Shown: positions 45,591 through 56,744 of the stretch, piece after piece | Numbering within the stretch: position 1 is the first letter of the stretch | How the letters are laid out: every line of letters begins with the position of its first letter | Assembly: GCF_901709675.1 (NCBI RefSeq) | Contig: NC_051095.1 | Coordinates: forward strand, 7,965,956-8,029,955 | Source: Syngnathus acus | Taxonomy: Eukaryota > Chordata > Actinopteri > Syngnathiformes > Syngnathidae | DNA: 64,000 bases | Direction: 5' to 3' | Program-made: the position numbers and the translations under genes | The notes under the pieces: model-generated | Told to the model about the DNA's origin: nothing | What the model saw: the letters and a program-made list of their open reading frames with translations, nothing else | Database searches by the model: none

Positions 45591-45639
45591 GTGTGTGGGG
45601 GGGTTGTAAATTCAGTGGTGGAGCCCTCCGACTATATGA

Positions 45640-45985
45640 GCCTGCGCTTTGCATATTTTTAGTAAATGAAACCCCGCTGCTTTTTGTTGGTTATCCTGTG
45701 TACACTGGCACTGACTCGGCGTTGGGCTCCGAACAATTTTGGACAAGTTCACCGTGGTGGGCTCACTGGAGGCCCATAAATACACCACGAGCGATCCGAT
45801 TGGGCTTCTTCACATGTTGCAAAATGATTACTTTGAGCGTTGCTGCCGCCCCAGTAATGAAAAATTCGACATATATTTTGCTTGGAATGCTGTATTTAAG
45901 GCCCACCTTACATTGTCCCTCCGAAATATTGTGCCCGCTCTATGTGGTTTTGTTTCAAAGAAAAAAAAGGAGCTTACTTGAACAC
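45640..45985. promoter_or_regulatory. Candidate conserved non-coding block
   Basis: Complex sequence contains ATAAATACACC, GATCCGATTGGGC (CCAAT-type), GATTACTTTGAGC and CCCAGTAATGAAAAATTC. An 80-codon plus-strand frame (from 45739) is open through it, but it lacks splice signals and family features, so a non-coding element is preferred. Confidence 0.33.
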
Positions 45986-45989
45986 GTCA

Positions 45990-47085
45990 CACCTGCGCAA
46001 TTTATGCCCTAAAACGCATAGAAACTGCGAGGAAAGTGAATTTAAGGTGTTGGTTGCATGATAAGTAATTGAATAAATATTAGCTGTATTTAGTATCTGA
46101 CAAATACGTGATTTATGAATGATATATGAGCCACATGCACACGTGCTTCTCTCTATCATGCAGATTTCATTTGTTTTTCAAAATTGTGTTTTTTTATATA
46201 GATTATTGTTTCCCTCGCGGTCCTTCAAATTCATTTTCTTCATCTAAATAAGCACATTTAAATGCATTAATCAATAAATATTAATTAATTATTATTAATG
46301 TAAGCTTCAAGATGATACATATTGTCTTTAAAGTTCGTTACACTAGAATCAATTTGCTTGGATAATTCAATTTTTGTTTAAGTGGTGGTGGGGGGGGGAA
46401 CAAGGATTTAAAGGCCGTCAATCAGACACTTTTTAGTCACACCTGCACTATCCAATTTGATCTAATCCAAAAGCTGTATTAAGAGAAATTATATTTTTAC
46501 AAAGAAAATACTCAGTCTTGATTGACACTAGATAACCAAAATATTGGAAATATATTTCAGTATGATGCAGTTCACTTGTACGCCACTAAACAAACTGTAA
46601 TAAACCTTGGAGCGCAACCAATCAAAAGTGAATATGTAAAATATAGCTTCTTTTTTTTTTTTTAAGCCGATTAGAACATCTATCTCTGTCATGTCCTCGT
46701 ACGCATCTATGAGGATTGGATTAGCAAATTTAGTGTGCATTCCATCCATCATTTCGTTCGATCTTTGCTTGTTTTTATTACAAAACTGGATGTTATTTAT
46801 TCATATCATTCTCTTCTAAATTATTCATAATATGACGTATAACACTCAGGTGACAAGTTGCTTCACTCTATTAGACTTGAATAAAACTTCAATTGTTACC
46901 TTCAATGAACCATTTCAATAAATAGCACATAAAAAATGCCCGCAGGCTGGTCCATGCACGTTTGATTATTACGGAAAAAAAAAAAAAACCAAAAAACAAA
47001 CAGCACTATTAAACTGCGGATGGGGTCTCAAATATTGTTTTTTTTTTAAATTTCCACGCTATCTCCTGACTTTGATTGTGCATTC
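45990..47085. other. AT-rich non-coding stretch
   Basis: A, T and G homopolymers occur at 46390, 46650 and 46977. No gene or repeat assigned. Confidence 0.45.
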
Positions 47086-47089
47086 CAAA

Positions 47090-47330
47090 TGAGTGTTGGA
47101 GATTGCGCTCACTTTGAAAGAATCATTTCAACACGCGGGCATAATCTCTTCAAACAGGCGATGATGTCACCCGGTCATCACACGTTCTCATTTCCCATTA
47201 AGAGTTTGCCACGAGATAGACACATGAAAAAAATATCATCATGCTTCCTCTCACCTCAGCGGGTCACAAACTGGGCCGGGGGCTAATTGTCTCTTAATGG
47301 GAAGCGCCACAGGCCAATTGCATGGGGAAA
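47090..47330. promoter_or_regulatory. Candidate conserved non-coding block
   Basis: Contains TTCCCATTAAGAG near 47197 and, 100 bases on, GTCTCTTAATGGGAAG near 47289, a 9-base inverted pair (TTCCCATTA / TAATGGGAA). It also has GATGATGTCACCCGG. No simple repeats are inside. Confidence 0.38.
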
Positions 47331-47433
47331 ATAAGAAAATAAAGCATTACACTACTGCACAACTTTGTTTTGTCTTTGTCAAAGTGTGAAAACGAGATGG
47401 GTAACTAACAGGAAATTCGCTTGTTAACAGCCA

Positions 47434-47785
47434 TCTTCCGCGGAAGTGTTACTGCATGTGTTCTGCTTTTATATTTCATACGCACAGATGGGTTAAAAAA
47501 TGTCTTTGTATAACCTAAAAAGTGTGAATTCTACAAAATCCCCTCGGGTGCTTTTTTTACCTGTCCTCAGAGATTAGCTCGTCTCTCCTGTCCAAAAATA
47601 CAGGAAGAGTCTTCCGCGGAAGTGTTACTGCATGTGTTCTGCTTTTATATTTCATACGCACAGATGGGTTAAAAAATGTCTTTGTATAACCTAAAAAGTG
47701 TGAATTCTACAAAATCCCCTCGGGTGCTTTTTTTACCTGTCCTCGGAGATTAGCTAGTCTCTCCTGTCCAAAAATACAGGAAGAG
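47434..47785. repeat. Recent 176-bp tandem duplication
   Basis: Two head-to-tail copies, 47434-47609 and 47610-47785, differ at only two positions (ctcagagatt/ctcggagatt and agctcgtctc/agctagtctc), about 99% identical. Each copy begins with the 12-base perfect palindrome CTTCCGCGGAAG, which contains two ETS-like GGAA cores. No target duplication or mobile-element end is visible, so the duplication probably arose by replication slippage or unequal exchange. Confidence 0.97.
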
Positions 47786-47899
47786 TCAAAATAATTCCGA
47801 AACTACTTCAAAGTGTACGAGCCTCCTGAGTCATCCGGGCGAATGAATAAATAAAAATACATAACTAATTGCATTTTCAAAGCCAAATCTTAATTTATT

Positions 47900-47928
47900 G
47901 GGGGGGGGGGGGGGGTAGAGAGAGAGAG
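47900..47928. repeat. G16 run followed by (GA)n
   Basis: A run of 16 guanines, then TA and a short GA tract. Confidence 0.9.
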
Positions 47929-47929
47929 A

Positions 47930-49140
47930 TATCACATGTGTTTTCATCTTCATCAGGCTCCAGTTTGGATTTTGAATTCACCCCATTTAACTGCAACAAT
48001 GATGCTCGCAACATAATGATGAAATAAATAAAATCCTCAATTCTATAGATGGAGTTTGCAATCATGAAAAAAAACTTTTGGCATTTTTGTTGAAACTTTC
48101 TGGTGACAGCTATCGTACATTATTAAAATGATCTGTAAAAATCAGCTGTGTTTTATGTGTCCCTAACCATATTTTGAATCTTTAAAAATATCTTTTTCTC
48201 CGGCACATCAGGTTTTGGAGACATTTTCTTCTTTTTTTCCAAGTTTTTTTTAATTCGACCAATGAAAGCCAAGTCAATGCAAATTTGACCATGTGTTGTC
48301 ATTTATAGCTATGACGTTTCAGGGAAAAAAATATTTCACCAGGCCTCAGAAGTTTTGCTGAAATTATTCCAGAATATCACCTCAGGAATTGAAGAAAAAA
48401 AAACTCTCCCGTGTGACTGCGCGGTTAGTTGGCCTTGGTGTTGGTAATTTTGTCCACACAATTACAGGTCGAAGGATCTGCAAGAAGGGGGGCTGCACTG
48501 CTGTGGGAGAACCCACAGACGACTTCAATCTTGGCCAGTCAAATACGTTTCAAACATGTTAAACATTTAAAAGTAAAATTAGTGCGAACATCTTTGCAAA
48601 CCTTTTCCAAACCCTGATAAAAAAAAAAAAAAATAATAATTTAGATTGCAATATTGAAGGGAGGGGGTAGATTACAGTTAGGTTATTTTAAAAAAAATGA
48701 TCCAGACAAACCACATTTAAGAGCATCTAATGGTAAATGAGGAATATGAATAAGAAAAGTTACTTGAAGTTCAAAAAAGGTCATTATTTTATTATTAATT
48801 TATTTTTCTGCTTAGTAAGCCTTGTAAAGTCCACGAATTGCATCACCACCGCATGATGAATTCTTTATTTGGAGTGCAAGGCGGGGTCATTAAAAGCAGA
48901 CACTGCTGAATAGTCATTTGGACAAGTTTCATTCCGACTCCACTTCTGTCTGGACTGATGTGCGCGTGTGTGTGTGTTGCGGAATGTTGTGCCTTTTGTA
49001 CCCTCGCAAGTGTGTTTGCTTATATGCGTGCCCGCGTGTGTGTCCATGCGTGTGCGGCCCATTACCGCAGTTTAACCCCCGTGTTCCCCTGAACGCACCA
49101 TTCTTCCTGCAGCATCCTCCCCTGCCCGCAACCCCCACCT
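47930..49140. other. AT-rich stretch with a TG/CG-rich patch
   Basis: A13-type runs occur at 48620. Bases 48960-49055 are rich in GTGTGTG and CGTGTGTG without being a pure microsatellite. No gene is supported. Confidence 0.45.
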
Positions 49141-49144
49141 CTTC

Positions 49145-49790
49145 ACTTTTGTCCTAAGAGGGCAATTAAGGAAACAAACGTTTTCTCCAAGATAAGCTGA
49201 CTGCCAGCTTTGCATACTAATGCAATGCCAAGTGGTTACAAATAATAAGTGCTCTAATTACCAACACCGTTTTCAATCAGAAATTGCTCAATTTCCCAGG
49301 ATGAGGTCTCCGCAGCTGGATATAAAAAAAAAAGAACGCAAGCTGACAGCGGCAGGAGACAATCATCTCTATGTGCCACGTCCCTGATTTGGCGTGTTGG
49401 TGTGCGAACAAACAATCATCTTATGGACCCTGCGTGGTGTGACCCTCTCAATGGTTGGCACACCCTCCCCCCCTCCATCCCACCAGTCAAGTGAGAGCTC
49501 CTGTTGGGGATGCCAATTATCCCCCCTTGTATAACCTGGCCGTATTATTGTGCGGCACGTGAGTAGGTGATGAGCACAATGTGGCGCTTCATCCCCGAGG
49601 TGAGCAATTTTGCTGCAATTGTGATCATCAGTGCAAAGCGGGGGCCTGCTCATTTATTAAGCAATTTCCTTGCAAGGAAAGTAGCGGGATGGCACTTTTA
49701 ATTTGCCAGGGGACGGTAATATCTCTAAAAAGCAACAGCAATTATAACAGGCATGACACCAAAAATAGGAGGAAGTTTGACATATGAAGA
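49145..49790. promoter_or_regulatory. Long candidate conserved non-coding block
   Basis: Contains GGGCAATTAAGG, GCATACTAATGCAATGCC (octamer-like), GCTCTAATTACC near 49251, CCAATTATCC, ATTTATTAAGC and CTTTTAATTTGCC. A short A10 interruption lies at 49324-49333. Complex sequence over more than 600 bases with dense homeodomain-type words. Confidence 0.43.
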
Positions 49791-49799
49791 CCCATGGGA

Positions 49800-50470
49800 C
49801 GAATCGAGTGCAAGAGGCCCGATGAGTTTTGATGGGGGGAGCGAGGGGCTTTTACGGACCAACACAGGACCGTTTGCATTACATGAATGCACGTGAAGGA
49901 AATCCGTTTGTTGGTGAAAGAAGGTCCACTTCCACTACATTTTTGCAGTATTTAATTCGGAGTTTAACCGATTAATCGACGAACCACTTTTCACGTCTTT
50001 GGCATCGCTTTCAAAATCTGTCCCTAAAATCACATCACCCACCACCGATAGTCGGAGGTGGAGGCACAGATTGATGCTAACAGCTAGCTAGCAACAACCT
50101 TCAGCTAAACCTGTTACAAAGCCACCATTTTCCTTTCTTAAAACACCTTTTATTTGTTTCAGGGGCTAATTAGGATGACTCGGTTTTGGTTCACTGGTCT
50201 GAATATGATGAATTTATTTACGTATCCATGCCAGCAACAAAAAAAAGATATCTTCTGATCTATTCTACAAAATAACAGAATGTACATCCACCTGTTACCG
50301 TTCATATGTTTGAATAATTGCAAAGTATTAAACTAAACAGGCAAAGTACATTCAGATAAATGTATTATTTTGAGTCACGTGAAAATGTTTTAATATAAAA
50401 TATGTGCTTTGATAAAAGTTGAGAAACTCTATATTAGCATAACAATACCTCAGCAACCCAGTGTCAGTGT
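49800..50470. other. AT-rich non-coding stretch
   Basis: No feature supported. ACCGATTAATCG near 49968 is a homeodomain-like word standing alone. Confidence 0.4.
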
Positions 50471-50478
50471 CTTTACAG

Positions 50479-50557
50479 GATGAGCAAACAAGATCGCCCT
50501 GAGCTGACCTTTAACTTTGGCGACGGCGGCCTGGCGCCCGATCAGTTAACTGAGTGA
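50479..50557 (+). CDS. Short exon-like frame after a splice acceptor (unrecognised)
   Basis: 'Gtgtctttacag' precedes an ATG at 50480 and a frame of 25 codons reading MSKQDRPELTFNFGDGGLAP then DQLTE and TGA. It begins a GC-rich island (50510-50700) in AT-rich DNA. On the opposite strand a frame is open over the same island. No family was recognised. It could be a terminal coding exon, a small upstream frame, or chance. Confidence 0.15.
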
Positions 50558-50559
50558 GC

Positions 50560-52560
50560 GGCCTGCCCCGTTCCGCTGAGTGAGCCAGGAAGTTGCGGAC
50601 CCTGCCAGAAGCATGGACACCAAGCCATGCTGTCCAAACTGACGTTTGCCCATCCCACAGGGTGAAGGTGAGGAAAGGGTGTCGCCCTGCGACGTAGAAA
50701 AGGACGGCCAGAACCGAAATTATAGTTCTATATTGTATGTAGCATGTGTACTTATGGATGAAATATTTGAAACACACGAGTACTTGGTGAGCAAAGCGTC
50801 AGCAAATGGCGACGATCAAATGTACACAGTAAAAAAATGATAGATCAATTTCAGTGTATGAAGTGCAAAATATTAAATATTTCATATAAAATTGGTTTTA
50901 TAAAATTTGTACTGGGCCAAGCTAGCATCCACGGTCACAACTAACCCCCCCCCACACACACACTACATTGCAATATTGACTTGAATTCGACTAGTTGTTC
51001 AGCTTTAAGTGACAATATGAGGCCAATACTCACTACGAAGTTTATTAAAAATGGAGAAATATCATTATCACTGCTTCCTTCCAAAATCTCTATCAATGTT
51101 CTTGGAATATGCACTTAAAACATGACCACGGGGTACATACGACGCATGTTGTTGCATTGTTTTATCCCACATGCCTGACGTGATGCTCGGTGGGGTACTT
51201 TGCAACCCAGATGGCACGCTGCTGTAAACCTTTCATCACAGCAGCCTTTTTTCGCACAGAAAAAAAAAAACAACAGTAACATCATATTTATGGTGCATTT
51301 TAATTGCGTCAACATCAATTCAGATAAAAATATTCCCTCCATATGTGAAGTGAAGAGGGAACGACCAAAAAAAAGTCATCCCAAAGCTTTAGCACAGATT
51401 GTTCTTTTTATTATCATTAACAGTAATGTGATGCTGAGGCCCCATGTGACCTCCTCACAGCGGCACCTCATTTCCAAAGTCATTCATTAGAACAAACAGA
51501 AGGCGGGCAGCGGAAAGACAGCGTGGGGAGTGAGACGAAGAAAGGGAGAGGGAGAGACGAGAGTATAAAACAAATGAGATTGTTCTTATTGGAGGAAGCT
51601 CTTTGAGACTGTAAAAAAAGAAGAAAAAAAACAGTGTGATATTTGGAGATGTCATGCCGAGCTCGTGATCCAGTTGTTGGTTTTGTGCTACAAAGTGTAA
51701 TCACAGTTACACTTACTGTCCACTTTAGATTTCGAGGCCCACGGGGAGTCTTGGAAAATGGCTCTGGTTTGTTAGGCTTGAGATTGTCCAAGCAAAAGAA
51801 AAAAAAAAGCTTCTTATGCCTTCTTTCCTTGGACAGAACTGTCCCATCCATGATTTGTCCCAGTTTTTCCAAAATGCTAAAAGGTCATCACGCTCAACTA
51901 AGCTCCCCCATTTCCCGTTAGGGGGTTGACATGAGTCCCTGCTGATCTCCAACCCCTGCTGGATCCCATTTCTATATCTGTTCATGTATACACACACACA
52001 CACGCACAAACCAGTCGGGGTAAAATAGTACGTGGGGATGTAGGTGGGGTGCTGGAAGGGAAAGGGGCCGGGGGGGCGGTGTGGATCCATCGGAGTGGTG
52101 TGACAGACTCCCCAGCCTCCTGGTAGGATTTGTTGGAATGTGAGAGAGCAGGATTTTAGCACCAGGCGAGCCACGCCAGAGTGCCGCAGACTTCATGCCA
52201 TCTGTCTCAGCCTCCATCGTCTCCTTGCCAAGACTCGTCGGACCTTTATTTCCTCTCCCTCCGGCTCCTTCTCATCCCTGTTCACAAGAGGAGCGGACAT
52301 ACTGAGATCTGCTAATATACTGGATGGAGGTGGGGGGTGGTGTCTGGGCTTAGTAAACCGATTTTTTTTTAAATCTACAATTGATCAATGTGGAGTTTAT
52401 CTTTGGAGCCGCTCATAATAGCTTTCAAAATGTGTAAAGTGCCAGTAGAGAACGAGATGTTATCCACAGCCATAATACACTTTATTTGGTACACACATTT
52501 GGTACACACAGACCATCTATTTTGCTGCAGTGCAGAAATTCTGCCAAGTCTACAAAAGAC
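50560..52560. other. Non-coding stretch
   Basis: The GC-rich island continues to about 50700 and then AT-rich sequence resumes. A CA tract lies near 51990-52005. Bases 52060-52340 are balanced with open frames in several registers but no splice or family evidence. Confidence 0.42.
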
Positions 52561-52561
52561 A

Positions 52562-52720
52562 ATAATCAGAGGTGGGTAAAGTAAAATAAATACAAACAAG
52601 CAACATTTTCCATTAATCGTAAAAAGTAGTTCTCCAAAAACTACGAAGTAACTACTGCGTTAGTGATAGGAGAGCCACTCGCGGTACACAGGCTCCCTCT
52701 AGTGGTACTTGAAAGAATCG
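52562..52720. repeat. Teleost dispersed repeat fragments
   Basis: 'Agaggtgggtaaagta' followed by 'ttctccaaaaactacgaagt' is a common fish repeat. It abuts 'acacaggctccctctagtgg', another recurrent fish word that also resembles a CTCF core on the minus strand with one core mismatch. Confidence 0.45.
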
Positions 52721-52950
52721 CTGAATTAACTACAAAGAAAATTTTGTTGAAACACAAAAATCTTCGAATGCAGTTTTTTTACAGGACACTGCACTTTTCA
52801 AGTACTGCATTAGTACTTCATTAGTATTTCATCGTTAACTGTATTCATTAACATTTAAGGTTTAATTTATCGGAGAATGGATGATTATATCGGATAATGG
52901 ATGGATGGATGTTTAATTTTGATCAAACCATTTCAGCAGATTTTAATTTA

Positions 52951-53045
52951 CCGTATTTTCCGCAGTATTAGGCGCACTTAAAAACTTAAAATTTACTCAA
53001 AAAACCACAGTGCGCCTTATAATGCAGAGCACCTTATACTATATG
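52951..53045 (+). mobile_element. Partial 'ccgtattttccgc' MITE
   Basis: Begins CCGTATTTTCCGCAGTATTA directly after TA (52949-52950). Contains 'ggcgcacttaaaaa' and 'cagtgcgccttataatgc', the known layout of a very common fish element with TA flanks. The opposite terminal repeat was not found, so it appears truncated. Confidence 0.65.
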
Positions 53046-53049
53046 GAAA

Positions 53050-54165
53050 GTGTGGTGATAATGTTCCTTAATACGAATTTTAAGAAACAAGACCACTTTC
53101 TCGCTTTTGATAAACACTTTGTCTTACTCCGTTATTGTATGTAAACATTGGTCGTAATGGTAATACTAGAGTATTTTTTTGAGGTGGCACAAAAAAAATG
53201 AATATAGTGGACAACCACTGATAAGTAAGTAAGTCCTCCTTGTCAACAGTTGGCGCTAGACTGCGTGTGCCTCGTAACGTTGTTCACAATTACCTACCAT
53301 TGTGTTCATTGCACAATTATGTATCAAAAAGTATTTCTGGTGTCAGTATTCTGTATTGGTATCGAACACCGCTATTTTAACTCTTTTTTTTCTGAGGTTT
53401 TAAGGATAAAATCGTACAAAGTCATCAATGTCTTGGACGTGTTTTAACCACTGCAGCATGTGCATTCTAATGCCGTAGTTCAACCCAAAGCAGATTTTCA
53501 CATCAAATGCTTCCATGGGAGGTGTTTTCTCCCGGTGTGGGTGTCTGGGGAGGACACTCAAGGAGATCACACGGCCAGGAGCTCCACTCACTCAGCGTCC
53601 TTAACCTGCTGTTGGAAGGGCAGCAGGAGGCGGAGGCGGCGGAAGGGAAGGCAAAGCTAACCTCCGCACAAGGAAGCGGAACTCTGGCAGGCAGGAAGTG
53701 GGCAGGAGGCCCTTTGAAGCACAAAACCTCTGGCCTCTGAGCTGCGATGGCCTCGGACGGATCTGCAGAGCATGTCAACTCTGGATTACTTCAGGGAAGG
53801 GACCAAAAAACTCCCCTTATGCCAGCAACATAGCATAAAAATAGAGATTTTTGTTTTTAAACGATAAATGTTTCCCCCTACGCACTCCCAACAGGCCTTA
53901 CATTCAAAGATGTGAACAAAAACACAGAATGGTGCACATTTTGTTCGGAACTAGTGCATGAATATATTATTTTCCGCCACAAAGTAGATGCACAGAGTGT
54001 AATTGCAAGTTAATTGCTTGTGTTTTTCACAAATCAAAGCAACCAAAAGTGAGCTTCTACACTCCGACATACCAGAGTCAGTGAAAAGAATGCAAAATGC
54101 AAAAAAGTTCCAAAATGGTCATGATATCAGACATCAGGGCAAATAATGAGCCTCTATTGTATCAT
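53050..54165. other. Non-coding stretch
   Basis: Bases 53500-53760 are GC- and purine-rich with open frames on both strands that do not look coding. The rest is AT-rich with nothing identified. Confidence 0.42.
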
Positions 54166-54170
54166 TTACT

Positions 54171-54300
54171 TATTTATTTATTTGCAAACATTGAGAAGCT
54201 AGAAAAAAAATCACTTATATTAATTAATTAATTAATTAATTAATTTTTTTATTTATTTATGTATTTATTTATTTATTTGCAAATATTGAGAAGCTAGAAA
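54171..54300. repeat. 35-bp direct repeat 95 bp apart, around TAAT/TTTA tracts
   Basis: Segments 54171-54205 and 54266-54300 match at 34 of 35 positions, ending 'ttgagaagctagaaa'. Between them lie a (TAAT)n tract (54221-54245) and TTTA repeats. The TTTA repeats at the start of each copy probably mediated the duplication. Confidence 0.9.
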
Positions 54301-54302
54301 TA

Positions 54303-54605
54303 TTTTTCACTTCTTTTCCAGGAAATAAAAGTCAAGTCCGAGGAGGGCTGCTTGAGAAGATGAAGACGTGTCTGATCTCCACGGCAACCAATAGTGAGGC
54401 AGCACTCGCCTCTCACTGCCCTCTTATTGGCCTTTGCCACACTCTTTCCCCCCCACAGGACATTGCCCTTCCCCTCCCTGGTTTTATCTATGATAATCCC
54501 CCCTCCCATAGACAAACAGGCCAATGCCAAGAGCCGACTCACAGGCCGAGGCGGGATTATAGAAGGAGGGAGCCAGTTCCGGAATACGGAAAAAAGGTGT
54601 AGCAG
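54303..54605. promoter_or_regulatory. Balanced block with paired CCAAT words
   Basis: CAACCAATAG (54384-54393) and, about 35 bases on, TTATTGGCC in inverse orientation form a CCAAT-box pair. A C-rich acceptor-like tract 'ttcccccccacag' follows, with open frames beyond, but no donor or family evidence makes it an exon. Promoter function is possible but unproven. Confidence 0.22.
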
Positions 54606-54769
54606 AGAGAATCTGAAGTGGTGATGTTAGGCGAGTCGGGTGTGGCGTTATTAATAAAGCATTAAAAAAAAAAAGCGAGCACATCAAAGCAGACACGGGG
54701 GCCATGCTATCACACATGAAAGTGGCGCACTATGGCTTAATGTTTCCTAAGGCATGTTACGGTGACGCC

Positions 54770-55030
54770 GCTTTGATTTGAAATGTGTTGTGTGGAAAAT
54801 GGATTCACGGGAGCGAGGAGAGGAAGCTCGCCGCCGTGTAAACGCCGTCATTTCAAGCCTGACCTCATGGGCTCTTCAAAGTAGAAATACGGCAAAGCGG
54901 CCATTCCCAACTACTGTGGCGCGAAAGATCATCAGGTGTGATATGGAAATGTATGCAATTTCATTTAATTGGGCAAAAAATGATTCGTTAACTACAAATG
55001 ATGCACTTGGTCTGCATTTGCATGTGTTTG
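54770..55030. promoter_or_regulatory. Candidate conserved non-coding block
   Basis: Complex sequence contains CATTTAATTGGGC near 54963 and GTTAACTACAAATGATG. It ends where dispersed repeat and microsatellite sequence begins. Confidence 0.28.
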
Positions 55031-55034
55031 GAAT

Positions 55035-55069
55035 GTTGGAGGAAACCCATGCAGGCACGGGGAGAACAT

Positions 55070-55076
<7 letters not shown>
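55035..55076. repeat. Teleost 'cacggggagaacatgcaaac' repeat fragment
   Basis: 'Ggaggaaacccatgcaggca' followed by 'cggggagaacatgcaaactc' is a very widely dispersed fish repeat word. Only this fragment is present, joined to the CT tract. Confidence 0.6.

Positions 55077-55150
<74 letters not shown>
55075..55150. repeat. (CT)23 (AT)11 compound microsatellite
   Basis: Pure CT from 55075 to 55120, then AT to 55142, with TATATA beyond. Confidence 0.97.
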
Positions 55151-55151
<1 letters not shown>

Positions 55152-55605
55152 ATAGTATATGGTATTATCGTTGAAGCACACTTTACTGTAGCTAGCAAAG
55201 GAAATGCTATTATATGTAAAAATCACGTACTTTAGTGGTATGTGTGCAAACGTTTGGTAAGACTTCAGCATTTCCTTTCTCTGCCACACTTTAACGATGA
55301 CTGAGTGATTCTGATGAGGACACCAAAGGCATTTCAGAGTGCTAAAGTCCCAGATGGTCGAAGTTACACAATCAACCTGATTGTCCACTTTTTTGTAATA
55401 CTTTTGTTTGTTGGTCTGCCCTGTGAGGTTTTTTTTTCTAGTGTAAAATGTGCTTTGGCTCAGTACTGGTTAGGAAACACTGCAGTTAGTAAAGTACAGC
55501 TACACAAGGATATATGCATGCATATATGCATTTGCTAGACCTAATATATATATATAAATAAAATAAAGTGGCGATGAGCTCTGAATTTCTATTTGTTGTT
55601 TTTTG
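55151..55605. other. AT-rich non-coding stretch with an 18-bp palindrome
   Basis: ATATATGCATGCATATAT at 55510-55527 is a perfect palindrome. No other feature. Confidence 0.5.
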
Positions 55606-55616
55606 TTTGCTTAAAG

Positions 55617-56017
55617 CAGGAGTGTCAAATGTATTTTTGTTGCGGGCCATATCATACTCATAGTTTGCCTCACAGGGCCATTAAAATTGTCAACCCAAAT
55701 AAATATATGAACGTCTCATATTGTACATATAGTATAGGCTACACAACAAACTGACGAATAACTAGTTCTCAAAACAGAGACTAATAAAAACTGTTCAAAT
55801 ATTTAAAAATGAGATATTGAAATCAAATACTTAAAAAGAAATATTATTCAAAAAATAATGTAATAAAAATTGCTAACAATATCTCTATTTTTAAAAGTGA
55901 AAACAATTTAAAATTTTGGAATTGACATGAATTCGACGCACAATTTGTCTTCACGGGCCACCTAAAATGATGTGGCGGGCCGTATCTGGCCCTCGGGCCT
56001 TGACTTCGACACCAGTG
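55617..56017 (-). mobile_element. hAT-like MITE with intact 8-bp target duplication
   Basis: The 401-base element starts CAGGAGTGTCAAATG and ends with the complement of CACTGGTGTCGAAGTC. It is flanked by the identical 8-mer GCTTAAAG at 55609-55616 and 56018-56025. Its right end corresponds to the left end of the 59789 copy, so it lies in opposite orientation. No transposase is present, so mobility would need an autonomous partner elsewhere. The 8-bp duplication and CAGGGGTG-type ends are hAT hallmarks. Confidence 0.92.
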
Positions 56018-56029
56018 GCTTAAAGAAAC

Positions 56030-56660
56030 ACAAATGGGGAAAGAATGATATCATTGACTGGAGATGACAATTCACACCATCAAGTGCAGAAGTTCTCTCA
56101 TGGAAAAGCATGTTTGAGTGGAAAGTTGCCTGGGTTTGCTCTGTGTGAGTGCGAGCCACATACACATGCGCACCTTGCCTGTTTACAGCAATAACCTCAC
56201 AACATACAGACGGACTGGGGGTGTGCATTCACTTTCAGATCGTCTTTTTTTTCCTGACAAATGACACCCTGACAGTTGGAAAAGAAATGTTAGGGCCCCT
56301 GAACAGATTTCTCAGTTACAGAAATAAAACGTGTTGAATTAGACAAAGACGAGCTTACTTTTGAACCCCGATGAGCGCACTGACAAATGACACCCCATCA
56401 CCCCACCCCCTCTCCGTCTGTATATCATGACTATTATGGGCTTTTTTAGGCCTCTCTGCAGAAATGTCATATAGTTAAGAGGTGATAAATCTATACGGCA
56501 TCAACACAGATTGAGATGTCTTACTGGAAATTGCCAAACGAGCTTTGGGCGCTGTGGCAATATGAAGAGTTCAAATGCAAAGAGAATTTCAGAATTGATT
56601 GCGTGTTCTTATTTTTTTATTGAATAGTTTGCATTTAGGATATTCAAAGTTAATGTTGCT
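56030..56660. other. Non-coding stretch, nothing identified
   Basis: Mixed composition; no repeat ends or coding features. Confidence 0.42.
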
Positions 56661-56665
56661 GGCTG

Positions 56666-56740
56666 CCATCCATCCATCCACCCGTCCGTCCGTCCGTCCG
56701 TCCGTCCGTCCGTCCATCCATCCATCCATCCATCCATCCA
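56666..56740. repeat. (CCAT)n(CCGT)n(CCAT)n microsatellite
   Basis: A compound tetranucleotide array in which a CCGT block is embedded between CCAT blocks. Confidence 0.97.
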
Positions 56741-56744
56741 TATT

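Noticed and set aside
52140-52418. Plus-strand open frame of 92 codons after an acceptor-like 'ggattttag'
   Set aside because: The acceptor lacks a pyrimidine tract, the donor is missing and the frame runs into T-rich DNA. No family resemblance.
54441-54602. Possible exon after the C-rich acceptor-like tract near 54450
   Set aside because: Two frames are open but neither reads as a known protein, and the only donor (AAAAAG|GTGTAG) is weak. Kept as promoter-like sequence instead.
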